Origin: DATBFX01 sp036558305
Lineage (GTDB): Bacteria > Chloroflexota > Chloroflexia > Thermomicrobiales > UBA6265
DNA length: 17,739 nucleotides
NCBI GenBank assembly: GCA_036558305.1
Contig: DATBFX010000416.1
Span: forward strand, 1 to 17,739
Direction of reading: 5' to 3'
Of this stretch, positions 7,791 through 14,328 are shown piece by piece. The notes under the pieces were generated by a model. It worked only from the letters and a program-made list of their open reading frames with translations. It searched no databases and had not been told where the DNA came from. Numbering within the stretch: position 1 is the stretch's first letter; the number at the start of each line of letters is the position of its first letter. A program made the translations under genes and the position numbers.

Positions 7791-9509
7791 TCACTTCGGT
7801 GCCGCACCCTGACGGATCGACCGCCGTTCTCCCTCACCAAGGTCTCGACACGTCAACGCCAGGTAATTGCGCCCCCAAAGGACCTGACTGCTGGCGTCGG
7901 CACCCTCGGCGCTAGGCACCGAGTCGCCGGGCAAAAGCACCGTTGCGGCCGGCACCGCGCACGGGCTGTGCAGCGTCCAGCCGTCGGCGCGCGTTTCCAG
8001 GCGTAGCGCCCGGCGGGCCGCGGTCCAGTCGAGCCAGCGGTCGGCGGAGAGGATCGGCATCCCCTCGGCGCGGGCCTTATCCCAGTTGGCCTCGATCAAG
8101 GGGCTGGAATAGGTGGCGAAGCTGACGGGGTGGGAATTGAGGCAGATCGGGGTGTAGAAGGTGCGGGCCGCGCCCTCGATCAAGCGATCGGTCTCGCGGA
8201 TCGCCCGCTCGTACTGCCAGTGGGCGCCGCCGGGATGCCGGGGATGCACCAGCGCCTCCTCCGTCCAATGGGTCGGTTGCTGGTAACAGTCGATCAGCGA
8301 CCCGCCGGTGTCGACGAAGGGGAGGGGGCGGCCCGTCCCGCAGAGGTGACCGATCACCAGCGGATGGACACTGACGTAGTTGCATTCGAGCCGGATCCCG
8401 AGGTCGGCGTAGACGCGGGCCATGTCGACGTAGCCGAGCCAGCGAATCGCGTGGTTGCGCGCCGTCCGCACCGGGCGATCGAATTCCCGGCGATGGCGCT
8501 CGACGTTGGCCCGCACCATCTGGGCGGCGAAGGTCGGTTGCGCCGCGTCGACCGGCGGTCCCGCCCCGTAGTCCCCGGCGACCGCCGGATGGACCGAAAA
8601 GGTGTGCCCGGCCCGCTCCCAATCGCTCATCAACGAGGCGGTGACGCGGGTGTCCTTGACCATGTAGAAGGAGCACGTCGCGTCGCGTTTCTCCAACCCG
8701 CCCAGCAGCGTCTCGAACTGGTCGAGCGTTGACCAATCGTCGTCGCTGGTCATGACCAGGACGCTGCGCTGCGACGCCTCCGGGTAGTACCAGAACCGCG
8801 GTTGCGGTTCGAGTACCTCGATCAGCCGCGCCAGGAGCGCGGTTTGGACATCGGCCTGGGGCAACCATTGCCGCCGCGCCGGCAACTGGTTGACGAAGAG
8901 CTCGTGCGGCCGGATGAAGTGGTCCATCCCGGAAAGTGACAGGTCCGCGTACGCCGGATCGCCTTGCCGCAAGCGCGACACCGCGTATGCCAGGTCGTAG
9001 GCAACAAAGATCGCCTCGCCCCGTCCGCGGGCGACCCGGACCACACCGGGCGCATCGATCGCCGGATCCGTCGCGTCGCGCACCCGCGCCAGCACGGAGA
9101 CCGACTCGCCATCCCCCGTATCCCAGACGACCGCCGGCGCGACGATCTGGACCGCTTCCGTGCACAGACCGGCCGTCGCCGGCTCGTCGGCATCGATCCA
9201 CAGGTGGCCGGCGCCGACCGCGGTGGCCCGCTGCGCCGGGCGCAACCCGAACCGATTTCCGAGGTAAGGATCGGGGTGGAGCGCCAGCAGTTTTCCGCCC
9301 TGGGCGACGAAATCGACCAACCGCGACGCTTCCTGGGCCGTCAGCGAAACGCGCGGCAGGACGATCAGCCCGGCATTCGCCAGGGCGCCGTCGTCGAGAT
9401 CGTCGATGTCGACCGCGGCGACCTCACCGAAACCCTCCATCGCCAGGATCTCGGCCAGGTAACCGCTGAACCGGCTGCGCGGATCGCGCCGGGCATGAAC
9501 CAACAACAT
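7791..9509 (-). CDS. Two-domain protein: amidotransferase-like fold plus polysaccharide-deacetylase-like domain
   Basis: A 572-residue cytoplasmic protein without a signal peptide. Residues 1 to about 200 look like the class I amidotransferase-like (ThuA/beta-galactosidase trimerisation-like) fold: MLLVHARRDPRSRFSGYLAEIL, then GLIVLPRVSLTAQEASRLVDFVAQGGKLLALHPD, without an obvious catalytic Cys-His-Glu triad. Residues about 248-470 resemble a NodB-type polysaccharide deacetylase: VLVMTSDDDWS (Asp256-Asp258), GHTFSVHP (His302 and His307), RNHAIRW (His353) and LNSHPVSF (His460). The histidine spacing differs from the canonical HxxxH, so metal binding and deacetylase activity are uncertain. The start is fixed by an AGGAGG ribosome site at 9519-9524, 9 bases before the ATG; the long open extension upstream is a shadow of the permease gene. 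It lies 38 bases after the second permease gene. It may act on the imported saccharide or its acylated derivative. Confidence 0.8.
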   Translation of the reverse strand: MLLVHARRDPRSRFSGYLAEILAMEGFGEVAAVDIDDLDDGALANAGLIVLPRVSLTAQEASRLVDFVAQGGKLLALHPDPYLGNRFGLRPAQRATAVGAGHLWIDADEPATAGLCTEAVQIVAPAVVWDTGDGESVSVLARVRDATDPAIDAPGVVRVARGRGEAIFVAYDLAYAVSRLRQGDPAYADLSLSGMDHFIRPHELFVNQLPARRQWLPQADVQTALLARLIEVLEPQPRFWYYPEASQRSVLVMTSDDDWSTLDQFETLLGGLEKRDATCSFYMVKDTRVTASLMSDWERAGHTFSVHPAVAGDYGAGPPVDAAQPTFAAQMVRANVERHRREFDRPVRTARNHAIRWLGYVDMARVYADLGIRLECNYVSVHPLVIGHLCGTGRPLPFVDTGGSLIDCYQQPTHWTEEALVHPRHPGGAHWQYERAIRETDRLIEGAARTFYTPICLNSHPVSFATYSSPLIEANWDKARAEGMPILSADRWLDWTAARRALRLETRADGWTLHSPCAVPAATVLLPGDSVPSAEGADASSQVLWGRNYLALTCRDLGEGERRSIRQGAAPK

Positions 9510-9518
9510 CCGCGAATT

Positions 9519-9524
9519 CCTCCT
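9519..9524 (-). promoter_or_regulatory. Ribosome binding site fixing the start of the deacetylase-like gene
   Basis: A perfect AGGAGG lies 9 bases before the ATG at 9509. It rules out the more distant in-frame starts up to 10241. Confidence 0.8.
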
Positions 9525-9547
9525 CAAGGCGCGGGCAGGCTCGCCCC

Positions 9548-10471
9548 CTACTCTTTCAAACCGGTGAAAACGATGCCCTGGATGAAGTAGCGCTGGGCGA
9601 CGAAGTAGAGAAAAACGCAGGGAATGGCCGTCATCACGCTGGCCGCCATCAGCAGGTGCCACGAGGTCTGCTCGACCCCGCGGAAGAGGTAGAGGCCGAG
9701 GGGCAGCGTGTACTTCTCGGTCGTGCTCAGGTAGATCAGCGGCCCGAAGAAGTCGTTCCAGTGGGTCAGGAAGGCGAACACGGCGACGACGCCGAGGGCC
9801 GGTTTCGATTGCGGCAGGACGACGTCCTTGTAAATCCGCCAGACCCCCGCACCGTCGACCCGAGCCGCGTCGTCGAGTTCCGGCGACAGGCGCAGGTAGA
9901 ACTGCCGCAGCAGGAAGATGTAGAAGGGGGAGCCGCCCAACCAGGTCGGCACGATCAACGGCAGGTAGGTGTCGAGCCAGCCGAGCTTCCGGTAGAGGAC
10001 GAAGGTCGGGATCAGGGTGACGTGGTAGGGGATCATCACCGTCGCCAGGAGGACGAGGAAGAGGGCATCCCGCCCCGGAAACCGCAGCCGGGCGAACCCG
10101 AAGGCGACGATACTGGCCGAGACCACCTGCCCCGTCGTCGCCAGCAGGGTCACCTCGATCGAATTCCGGTAGAAGCGCAGGAAGGGCACCCGGTCGAAAA
10201 CGCTCCGGTAATTCTCCCAGCGAAACGGCTGCGGAATCCACTGCGGGGGATAGAGGAAGATCTTCCCCTGATCCTTCAGGCTGGAGGAGAGCAACCAGAC
10301 CAGCGGCACGAGCATCACGATCGCGCCGACGACAAGGATGCCGTAGAGCGCAAAGGCCCGAATCACCCGCCGCACCGCGGGGCTCCCAACGCGCTTCCGT
10401 CGGGAGGCACCGATCCCCGGTGCCAGCACCGACGCGGCGCCGAGCGGCTCCGAGCTCGTCGATCGTGCCAC
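9548..10471 (-). CDS. CUT1 sugar ABC transporter permease, MalG type
   Basis: A 307-residue inner-membrane permease of the MalG type, the second of the two permeases of a CUT1 importer. Six hydrophobic segments are visible, beginning with ALYGILVVGAIVMLVPLVWLL, and ending with VMTAIPCVFLYFVAQRYF. The cytoplasmic EAA loop that contacts the ATPase is present as ELDDAARVDGAGVWRIYKDV followed by VLPQSKP. C-terminal QRYFIQGIVFTGLKE is typical of MalG/LacG proteins (GlxxGAvKG position). The GTG start at 10471 has GGAGG 7 bases upstream and lies only 1 base after the TGA of the first permease gene, so the two are translated as a coupled pair. Its partner binding protein is encoded at 11606-12913. 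No ATPase is encoded here; CUT1 systems often borrow a shared MsmK/UgpC-like ATPase. Confidence 0.94.
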   Translation of the reverse strand: MARSTSSEPLGAASVLAPGIGASRRKRVGSPAVRRVIRAFALYGILVVGAIVMLVPLVWLLSSSLKDQGKIFLYPPQWIPQPFRWENYRSVFDRVPFLRFYRNSIEVTLLATTGQVVSASIVAFGFARLRFPGRDALFLVLLATVMIPYHVTLIPTFVLYRKLGWLDTYLPLIVPTWLGGSPFYIFLLRQFYLRLSPELDDAARVDGAGVWRIYKDVVLPQSKPALGVVAVFAFLTHWNDFFGPLIYLSTTEKYTLPLGLYLFRGVEQTSWHLLMAASVMTAIPCVFLYFVAQRYFIQGIVFTGLKE

Positions 10472-10472
10472 C

Positions 10473-11399
10473 TCAACGCCTCCGCCGTGGGTCGCCTTCG
10501 TAGTAGACCCAGAAGGCCGACCACCGGAACATCGCGATCGTCAGGACCAGGATGATCAGGAACAGCAACCAGGCAAGGGCCGAGGCATACCCCATGCGGA
10601 AGTACTTGAAGGCGTTTTCGTAGAGGTAGAGCACGTAGAAATAGGTGGCGTAGCGGGGTCCGCCGTTGGTCATGATCAGCGGTTGGGCAAAGACCTGGAA
10701 CCCGGCGATCATGCCGAGGACGAGGTTGTAGAAGATGACCGGGGTCATCAGCGGCACGGTGATCGTCCAGAACCGGGCCAGCGCGCCGCCGCCGTCGACC
10801 GAGACCGCGTCGTAGAGCTCGGTCGGGATGCCTTGCAACCCGGCCAGGTAGACGAGCATCGGCCCGCCCACGCTCCACAGACTCATCAGGATCAGCGACG
10901 GTAGGGCCCACTGGGTGCTGCGCAACCAGAGCGGACCGGTGATTCCGACCTCACGCAGCAGCAAATTGATCAGACCGAACTGGGGGTTGAACAGCCACAG
11001 CCAGAGCATCGTCGTCGCGACCAGCGGGATCAGGTTGGGCAGGTAAAAGATGGTCCGCCACAGCCCCACGCCCTTGACCCGCTGGTTCATCAGGACCGCG
11101 ACGGCGAACGAGAGGACGAGGATCAGGGGTGTGCTGACGACGACGTAGATCGTCGTCACCTTGAGGGCCTTCCAGACCAGATCGTCGTGGAGCATCACCC
11201 GGTAGTTGTCGAGACCGACGTAGACGGGCGGTTTCACGATCTGGTAATCGGTCAGACTGAAATAGAAGGAGGCGATGATCGGACCGAGGAGGAAGACGAC
11301 GAACCCAATCAGCCAGGGCGCGATGAACAGATACCCGGCGATCGCCTCCCGCCGGGCCATGGTCAACCGCCGCGTCCGCACCGGCACGCTGATGGCCAC
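10473..11399 (-). CDS. CUT1 sugar ABC transporter permease, MalF type
   Basis: A 308-residue inner-membrane permease, the first of the pair. Visible membrane segments start at IAGYLFIAPWLIGFVVFLLG and end at ALAWLLFLIILVLTIAMFRW. Family text includes FSLTDYQ, GLDNYRVML, LWRTIFYLPNLIPLVA and the EAA loop ELYDAVSVDGGGALARFW with ITVPLMTP, then FAQPLIMTNGGP, which is very typical of CUT1 MalF-like permeases. The GTG at 11399 has GGAGAG 7 bases upstream; an internal ATG at 11360 is a less likely start. It is separated from the binding protein gene by 206 bases that contain two strong hairpins, so its expression relative to the binding protein may be set at the RNA level. Confidence 0.94.
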   Translation of the reverse strand: MAISVPVRTRRLTMARREAIAGYLFIAPWLIGFVVFLLGPIIASFYFSLTDYQIVKPPVYVGLDNYRVMLHDDLVWKALKVTTIYVVVSTPLILVLSFAVAVLMNQRVKGVGLWRTIFYLPNLIPLVATTMLWLWLFNPQFGLINLLLREVGITGPLWLRSTQWALPSLILMSLWSVGGPMLVYLAGLQGIPTELYDAVSVDGGGALARFWTITVPLMTPVIFYNLVLGMIAGFQVFAQPLIMTNGGPRYATYFYVLYLYENAFKYFRMGYASALAWLLFLIILVLTIAMFRWSAFWVYYEGDPRRRR

Positions 11400-11426
11400 G
11401 TCGGGCTCTCCAGTCTACGGCGTCGC

Positions 11427-11510
11427 AACCGTAGGGGCGGACCGCCGTGTCCGCCCTGCCACGTTTGCGCTCACGCACGAGGGCGGACACGGCGGTCCGC
11501 CCCTACGGTT
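11427..11510. repeat. Perfect 31-bp inverted repeat with 22-base loop
   Basis: The arm at 11427-11457 (starting AACCGTAGGGGCGGACC) is the exact reverse complement of the arm at 11480-11510. The loop is 11458-11479. The core GTAGGGGCGGACC...GTCCGCCC resembles dispersed palindromes that I recall from Chloroflexota genomes, often mis-annotated as small proteins rich in GGPPCPP and RRSAPTV text. It sits inside the transport operon, between the binding protein and the MalF-type permease. Confidence 0.9.
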
Positions 11511-11552
11511 TACCGCGAGGGCCGTCTCTCCTGCGGCCCGTCGCGCCTGTCC

Positions 11553-11582
11553 AGCAGGAGGGCGATGCGACGCCCTCCTGCT
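11553..11582. repeat. 12-bp perfect hairpin with 6-base loop
   Basis: AGCAGGAGGGCG at 11553-11564 pairs perfectly with CGCCCTCCTGCT at 11571-11582, with loop ATGCGA. It begins 24 bases after the stop of the binding protein gene in the direction of transcription. No T-run follows, so it is not a standard terminator; it is well placed to protect the 3' end of the binding-protein message or cause partial termination. Confidence 0.85.
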
Positions 11583-11605
11583 CGCTTGCCCATTACCCAT
11601 TCCGG

Positions 11606-12913
11606 CTACGAGGTTTGGTATTCCGGCGGCCGGCGCGAGAAGATCTCGCTGATGCGGTCGCAGGCACTCGCGGTCGCGGTCGCCACGTCCGCTTCGCCCG
11701 ACCACATCGGCGCGAGTTCCTGATCGACGGCGTTCCACCACTCGTTCGCGTCCGGGGTGCCGTAGTAGTTGTGCCCGGACGAGCGCAGGTCGCCGACCAT
11801 GACGTCGATGTTCTGGGGCGCGTGGAGCGCCTTGAAGTCTTCGCTCTCGATGAGCGAGGTGATGCCGGGGAGACCGAGCGACATGATGCCCCGTTGGCCG
11901 GGCTCGGTCATCAGGTACTTGATCAACTCCCACGACTCGTCCTTGTGCTTGCTGGTGCTCAGCATCGACCAGGCGTTCGAACCCATCTGGACCGAGCGCT
12001 TGCCCGTCGCCGGGTGGACCGGCATGTGGGCGTAGTCCCAATTGAACCCGGCGGAGCGGATGGCGGGCTCGTTCCAGGTACCGCCGAAGAAGAGCGCGAC
12101 CTTACCGGTCACGAACGGATTCTCCTGCCCCTCCATCGAACCGGGAACGGGCATCACCTTGTCTTTCTGGATCAGATCGACCAGGAACTGGAGTCCGGCC
12201 TGGGCCTCCGGCGTGGTCAGGGTGCAGGCGTCGCGCGCGTCGTTGAGGACGGTACCGCCGGCCTCGTGGATGAACGACGCGCCCCAGTAGGGCGGGTTGA
12301 TCAAGTCGAAGTGCAGGCCCCACTGGTTCTTGTCGGGGATCGTCAGGGTCTTGGCCGCCGTCCGCAGGTCGTCCCAGGTCCAGTTGTCGGCCGGGAAGGC
12401 GACGCCGGCGGCGTCGAGCAGGTCTTTGTTCACGTAGAGGACCTGACCACCGGCATAGAGGAGACCACCGTAGATGTTGTCTTTCCACTTCCATTCGAGA
12501 TCGTGCGAGTACCAGTACTGGCTCAGATCGACCTTGTCCCGCTCGATGTACGGACTCAGGCTTTCGAACATGCCGCGGGCCGCCCCGGGCACCACCCAGT
12601 CCATCTGGTTGACGGTCACGTCCGGCGCGGTCCCGGCGGCGAACTCGGTCTGCAACTTGTCCCAATACTGGTCGCCGGGCCGGTACTCGAGTTTGACCTT
12701 GACCGCCGGATTGGCGGTCTGGAACGCGTCGACGACCTTGCCGAACGTCTGCGCCCACTGATCGTTGGTCTGGTAGAGGGCCAACCGGATTTCCACGGAC
12801 GATTGCGCGCCGGCGCGGACGACCGGACGCACCCCGGCCAGGCCGGCGGCACCGACGACCGCTCCGTATCCCAGCAACCGGCGACGAGAAACCTTTGCAT
12901 CGCTCGCGTGCAT
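11606..12913 (-). CDS. Tat-exported solute-binding protein of the CUT1 importer
   Basis: A 435-residue family 1 extracellular solute-binding protein. A twin-arginine signal is clear (SRRRLLGYGAVVGAAGLAG from residue 9), with a likely cleavage after AGA near residue 36. The mature protein shows VVDAFQTANPAVKVKLEYRPGDQYWDKLQTEFAAG-type N-lobe text (split here by domain), APDVTVNQMDW, the hinge segment GGLLYAGGQVLYVNKDLLDAAG, WTWDDLRTAAKTLT, GKVALFFGGTWNEPAI, and SWELIKYLMTEPGQRG near the end, all typical of binding proteins for oligosaccharides. The aromatic-rich segment NPPYWGASF may line the sugar pocket. The ATG at 12913 is preceded by AGGAGG with a 5-base spacer; upstream in-frame codons to 12973 lack signal-peptide character. 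It follows the GH20-like gene by 108 bases and heads the transport block. Confidence 0.93.
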   Translation of the reverse strand: MHASDAKVSRRRLLGYGAVVGAAGLAGVRPVVRAGAQSSVEIRLALYQTNDQWAQTFGKVVDAFQTANPAVKVKLEYRPGDQYWDKLQTEFAAGTAPDVTVNQMDWVVPGAARGMFESLSPYIERDKVDLSQYWYSHDLEWKWKDNIYGGLLYAGGQVLYVNKDLLDAAGVAFPADNWTWDDLRTAAKTLTIPDKNQWGLHFDLINPPYWGASFIHEAGGTVLNDARDACTLTTPEAQAGLQFLVDLIQKDKVMPVPGSMEGQENPFVTGKVALFFGGTWNEPAIRSAGFNWDYAHMPVHPATGKRSVQMGSNAWSMLSTSKHKDESWELIKYLMTEPGQRGIMSLGLPGITSLIESEDFKALHAPQNIDVMVGDLRSSGHNYYGTPDANEWWNAVDQELAPMWSGEADVATATASACDRISEIFSRRPPEYQTS

Positions 12914-13007
12914 CTGATCCTCCTCTTGTGCTCGTTGCCCCGTGGGACAAAACGATCGACCGCTGGTTCGCAATCGCGCGGTAGTCGCAACCCTCCCTTC
13001 CGAACTC

Positions 13008-13021
13008 CGGCGCGGGCGCCG
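13008..13021 (-). repeat. Short GC hairpin after the GH20-like gene
   Basis: CGGCGC and GCGCCG flank two bases immediately after the TGA of the GH20-like gene. It is compact and without a T-run; a role in spacing expression between this gene and the binding protein is possible but not shown. Confidence 0.3.
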
Positions 13022-14050
13022 TCACCACCCGGCGGCGGTCTTCGCCCGCGCCACCATCTCCACGGCGTTCAAATGCCGGTCGCGGAATTCCGGCAAGACC
13101 GGTCGCCAGACCGTCTGCAGAAACCCCAGCAGACGCTCCGGCGCGATCTGCTCGGCGCAAAAGCGCACGGTTCCCTCGAAGTTGTCGACCGGTTGGCCGT
13201 AGGTGTGGTTGATGCTCCCCGCCGGGATCTGGTCGAACCCGAGCCGCTCCAGATCGAGGTAGGCATGCAACGGCGTCGTCCGCGTCCGCACGTCGCGTAC
13301 GGGATCCTTGCCGTGGGTCGCCCGCGACCGCAGGTAATTCGCCTCGTCGGTGGCGAGGTCGAAGTTGGGGTCGTAGTACCAGTTGCTCTGGACGACGGAG
13401 CGCGGCATCCGCTCGGCGAACTCGTCCAGGTGGTCCCAGAGGTAGTCGGACCAGATCCAGGGGCGGACACCCGCCCGCTCGACCTGCTCGACGAAGAAGA
13501 GGAAGTCGTGCCACCAGAGGTCGTGCTGGCGGATGACGACGTAGTCGTAGGTGCGCTGGTTTTCCAGATTCTCCTCGTCGTAGCCCAGGTGGAAAAAGCG
13601 CGGTTGGTCGAAGACCGCGATCGCCTCCGCGATCAAATCGGCGCAGGCGCGGTAGTAGGGCTCGGTCGAGACGCAGCGCGCGTAGGGACCGAGCCAGACG
13701 TCGTGGCCGGTCGAGAAGTTGAACTTGGGGATCGGCTCGATCCCCAAACCCCGCAACCGTGCCAACTCCTCCCGCCACTCCCCAACCGACCAGGCGCCCT
13801 CGGCCGCGATCTCCGGATGGGACTCGAAGCGCACCGCCTCCCCCATCCCGATCACGACCGCGTTCATCCCGGCCGCGACCATCGCCTCGACGATCTCGTT
13901 CCACGTCCCTCGGTCGAAGCGCACGGCCGAACTCACGCTGAGGTACGGATTCTTGGCGCCGGCCCACCACGCGGGATCGTCGCGATCGGCGTAGGTGTTG
14001 TAGCCCATCTGGACGAGGAGCCCCCAAAGGAGCGGTTCCCGCGGAGCCAT
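13022..14050 (-). CDS. GH20-like TIM-barrel protein of an uncharacterised family
   Basis: A 342-residue protein without a signal peptide, so probably cytoplasmic. The sequence reads like a glycoside hydrolase barrel: MGYNTYADRDDPAWW near the start, MNAVVIGMGEAVRFESHPEI on a central strand, then GIEPIPKFNFSTGHDVWLGP, and RFFHLGYDEEN at residues 151-161. HLGxDE is the form of the GH20 hexosaminidase active-site motif, giving an Asp158-Glu159 pair. WIWSDYLWDH and VVQSNWYYDP follow, as expected for substrate-binding tryptophans in the barrel. I recall related proteins in Firmicutes with no proven activity. The ATG has GAAGGGG upstream. It is the first gene of the operon, behind the promoter at 14130-14159. 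The inferred role is to cleave the imported oligosaccharide, perhaps one containing an acylated amino sugar; the substrate is unproven. Confidence 0.72.
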   Translation of the reverse strand: MAPREPLLWGLLVQMGYNTYADRDDPAWWAGAKNPYLSVSSAVRFDRGTWNEIVEAMVAAGMNAVVIGMGEAVRFESHPEIAAEGAWSVGEWREELARLRGLGIEPIPKFNFSTGHDVWLGPYARCVSTEPYYRACADLIAEAIAVFDQPRFFHLGYDEENLENQRTYDYVVIRQHDLWWHDFLFFVEQVERAGVRPWIWSDYLWDHLDEFAERMPRSVVQSNWYYDPNFDLATDEANYLRSRATHGKDPVRDVRTRTTPLHAYLDLERLGFDQIPAGSINHTYGQPVDNFEGTVRFCAEQIAPERLLGFLQTVWRPVLPEFRDRHLNAVEMVARAKTAAGW

Positions 14051-14111
14051 GGCATCCCCTTCGCCCTGGCGGTGCCGCCGTCTCGCCGGGCGGCCCCGCC
14101 CCCTTCACAAG

Positions 14112-14134
14112 ATCATGGAACGATGATCCATGAT
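14112..14134 (-). promoter_or_regulatory. Candidate operator palindrome (IclR-type) over the operon promoter
   Basis: ATCATGGA at 14112-14119 and TCCATGAT at 14127-14134 form a perfect 8-bp inverted repeat with a 7-base spacer. The central 15 bases start TGGAA and end TCCA, as does the known E. coli IclR operator consensus TGGAAATNATTTCCA. The palindrome overlaps the -10 box and predicted transcription start, a position suited to repression. That the IclR protein encoded at 6917-7714 is the binder is inference. Confidence 0.65.
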
Positions 14135-14159
14135 AGGAACGAGACCAGCCGCTTGTCAA
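14130..14159 (-). promoter_or_regulatory. Sigma-70-type promoter of the carbohydrate operon
   Basis: On the minus strand, TTGACA (14159-14154) is followed after 18 bases by TATCAT (14135-14130), giving a perfect -35 and a 5-of-6 -10. The start of transcription would fall near 14122, leaving a leader of about 70 bases before the ATG at 14050. Confidence 0.75.
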
Positions 14160-14264
14160 GAGGGACGTGCAAACCGCCGATGCCGGTTGCCCCACCCGAA
14201 TGGCGCCGTGACCGAGCAGAATTGTCCCGTCCGGAGGGCCTACGCCATCTTCCACCCGCGCCAC

Positions 14265-14304
14265 AAACGACGCGGGACGAGCCCCAGCCCCGCGCCCGTC
14301 GTTT
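14265..14304 (-). terminator. Candidate terminator of the luciferase-like oxidoreductase gene
   Basis: AAACGAC at 14265-14271 pairs with GTCGTTT at 14298-14304, and the inner GCGGG/CCCGC words extend the stem across a short bulge. It lies 24 bases after the stop of the gene at 14329 in its direction of transcription and before the operon promoter. There is no long T-run beyond the stem. Confidence 0.35.
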
Positions 14305-14307
14305 TCC

Positions 14308-14328
14308 TACCGGCTACCGGCTACCGGC
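14308..14328. repeat. Three tandem copies of TACCGGC
   Basis: Perfect 7-base copies occur at 14308-14314, 14315-14321 and 14322-14328, directly against the stop codon of the oxidoreductase gene. This is a simple tandem repeat, probably from replication slippage; it is too short for CRISPR. Confidence 0.85.

Noticed and set aside
5813..7915. A 700-codon plus-strand frame
   Set aside because: Antisense to the oxidoreductase and IclR genes; Arg/Pro-rich, with no family features.
9510..10241. Upstream extension of the deacetylase-like frame to 10241
   Set aside because: It is a shadow of the MalG-type permease gene; a strong AGGAGG site and the domain start support 9509.
11427..11510. Inverted repeat as a CRISPR array or insertion sequence end
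   Set aside because: Only one pair of arms with no spaced direct repeats, and no transposase in the window.
11553..11582. Hairpin as a full intrinsic terminator
   Set aside because: No T-run follows on either strand, and the permease genes downstream have no promoter of their own that I can see.
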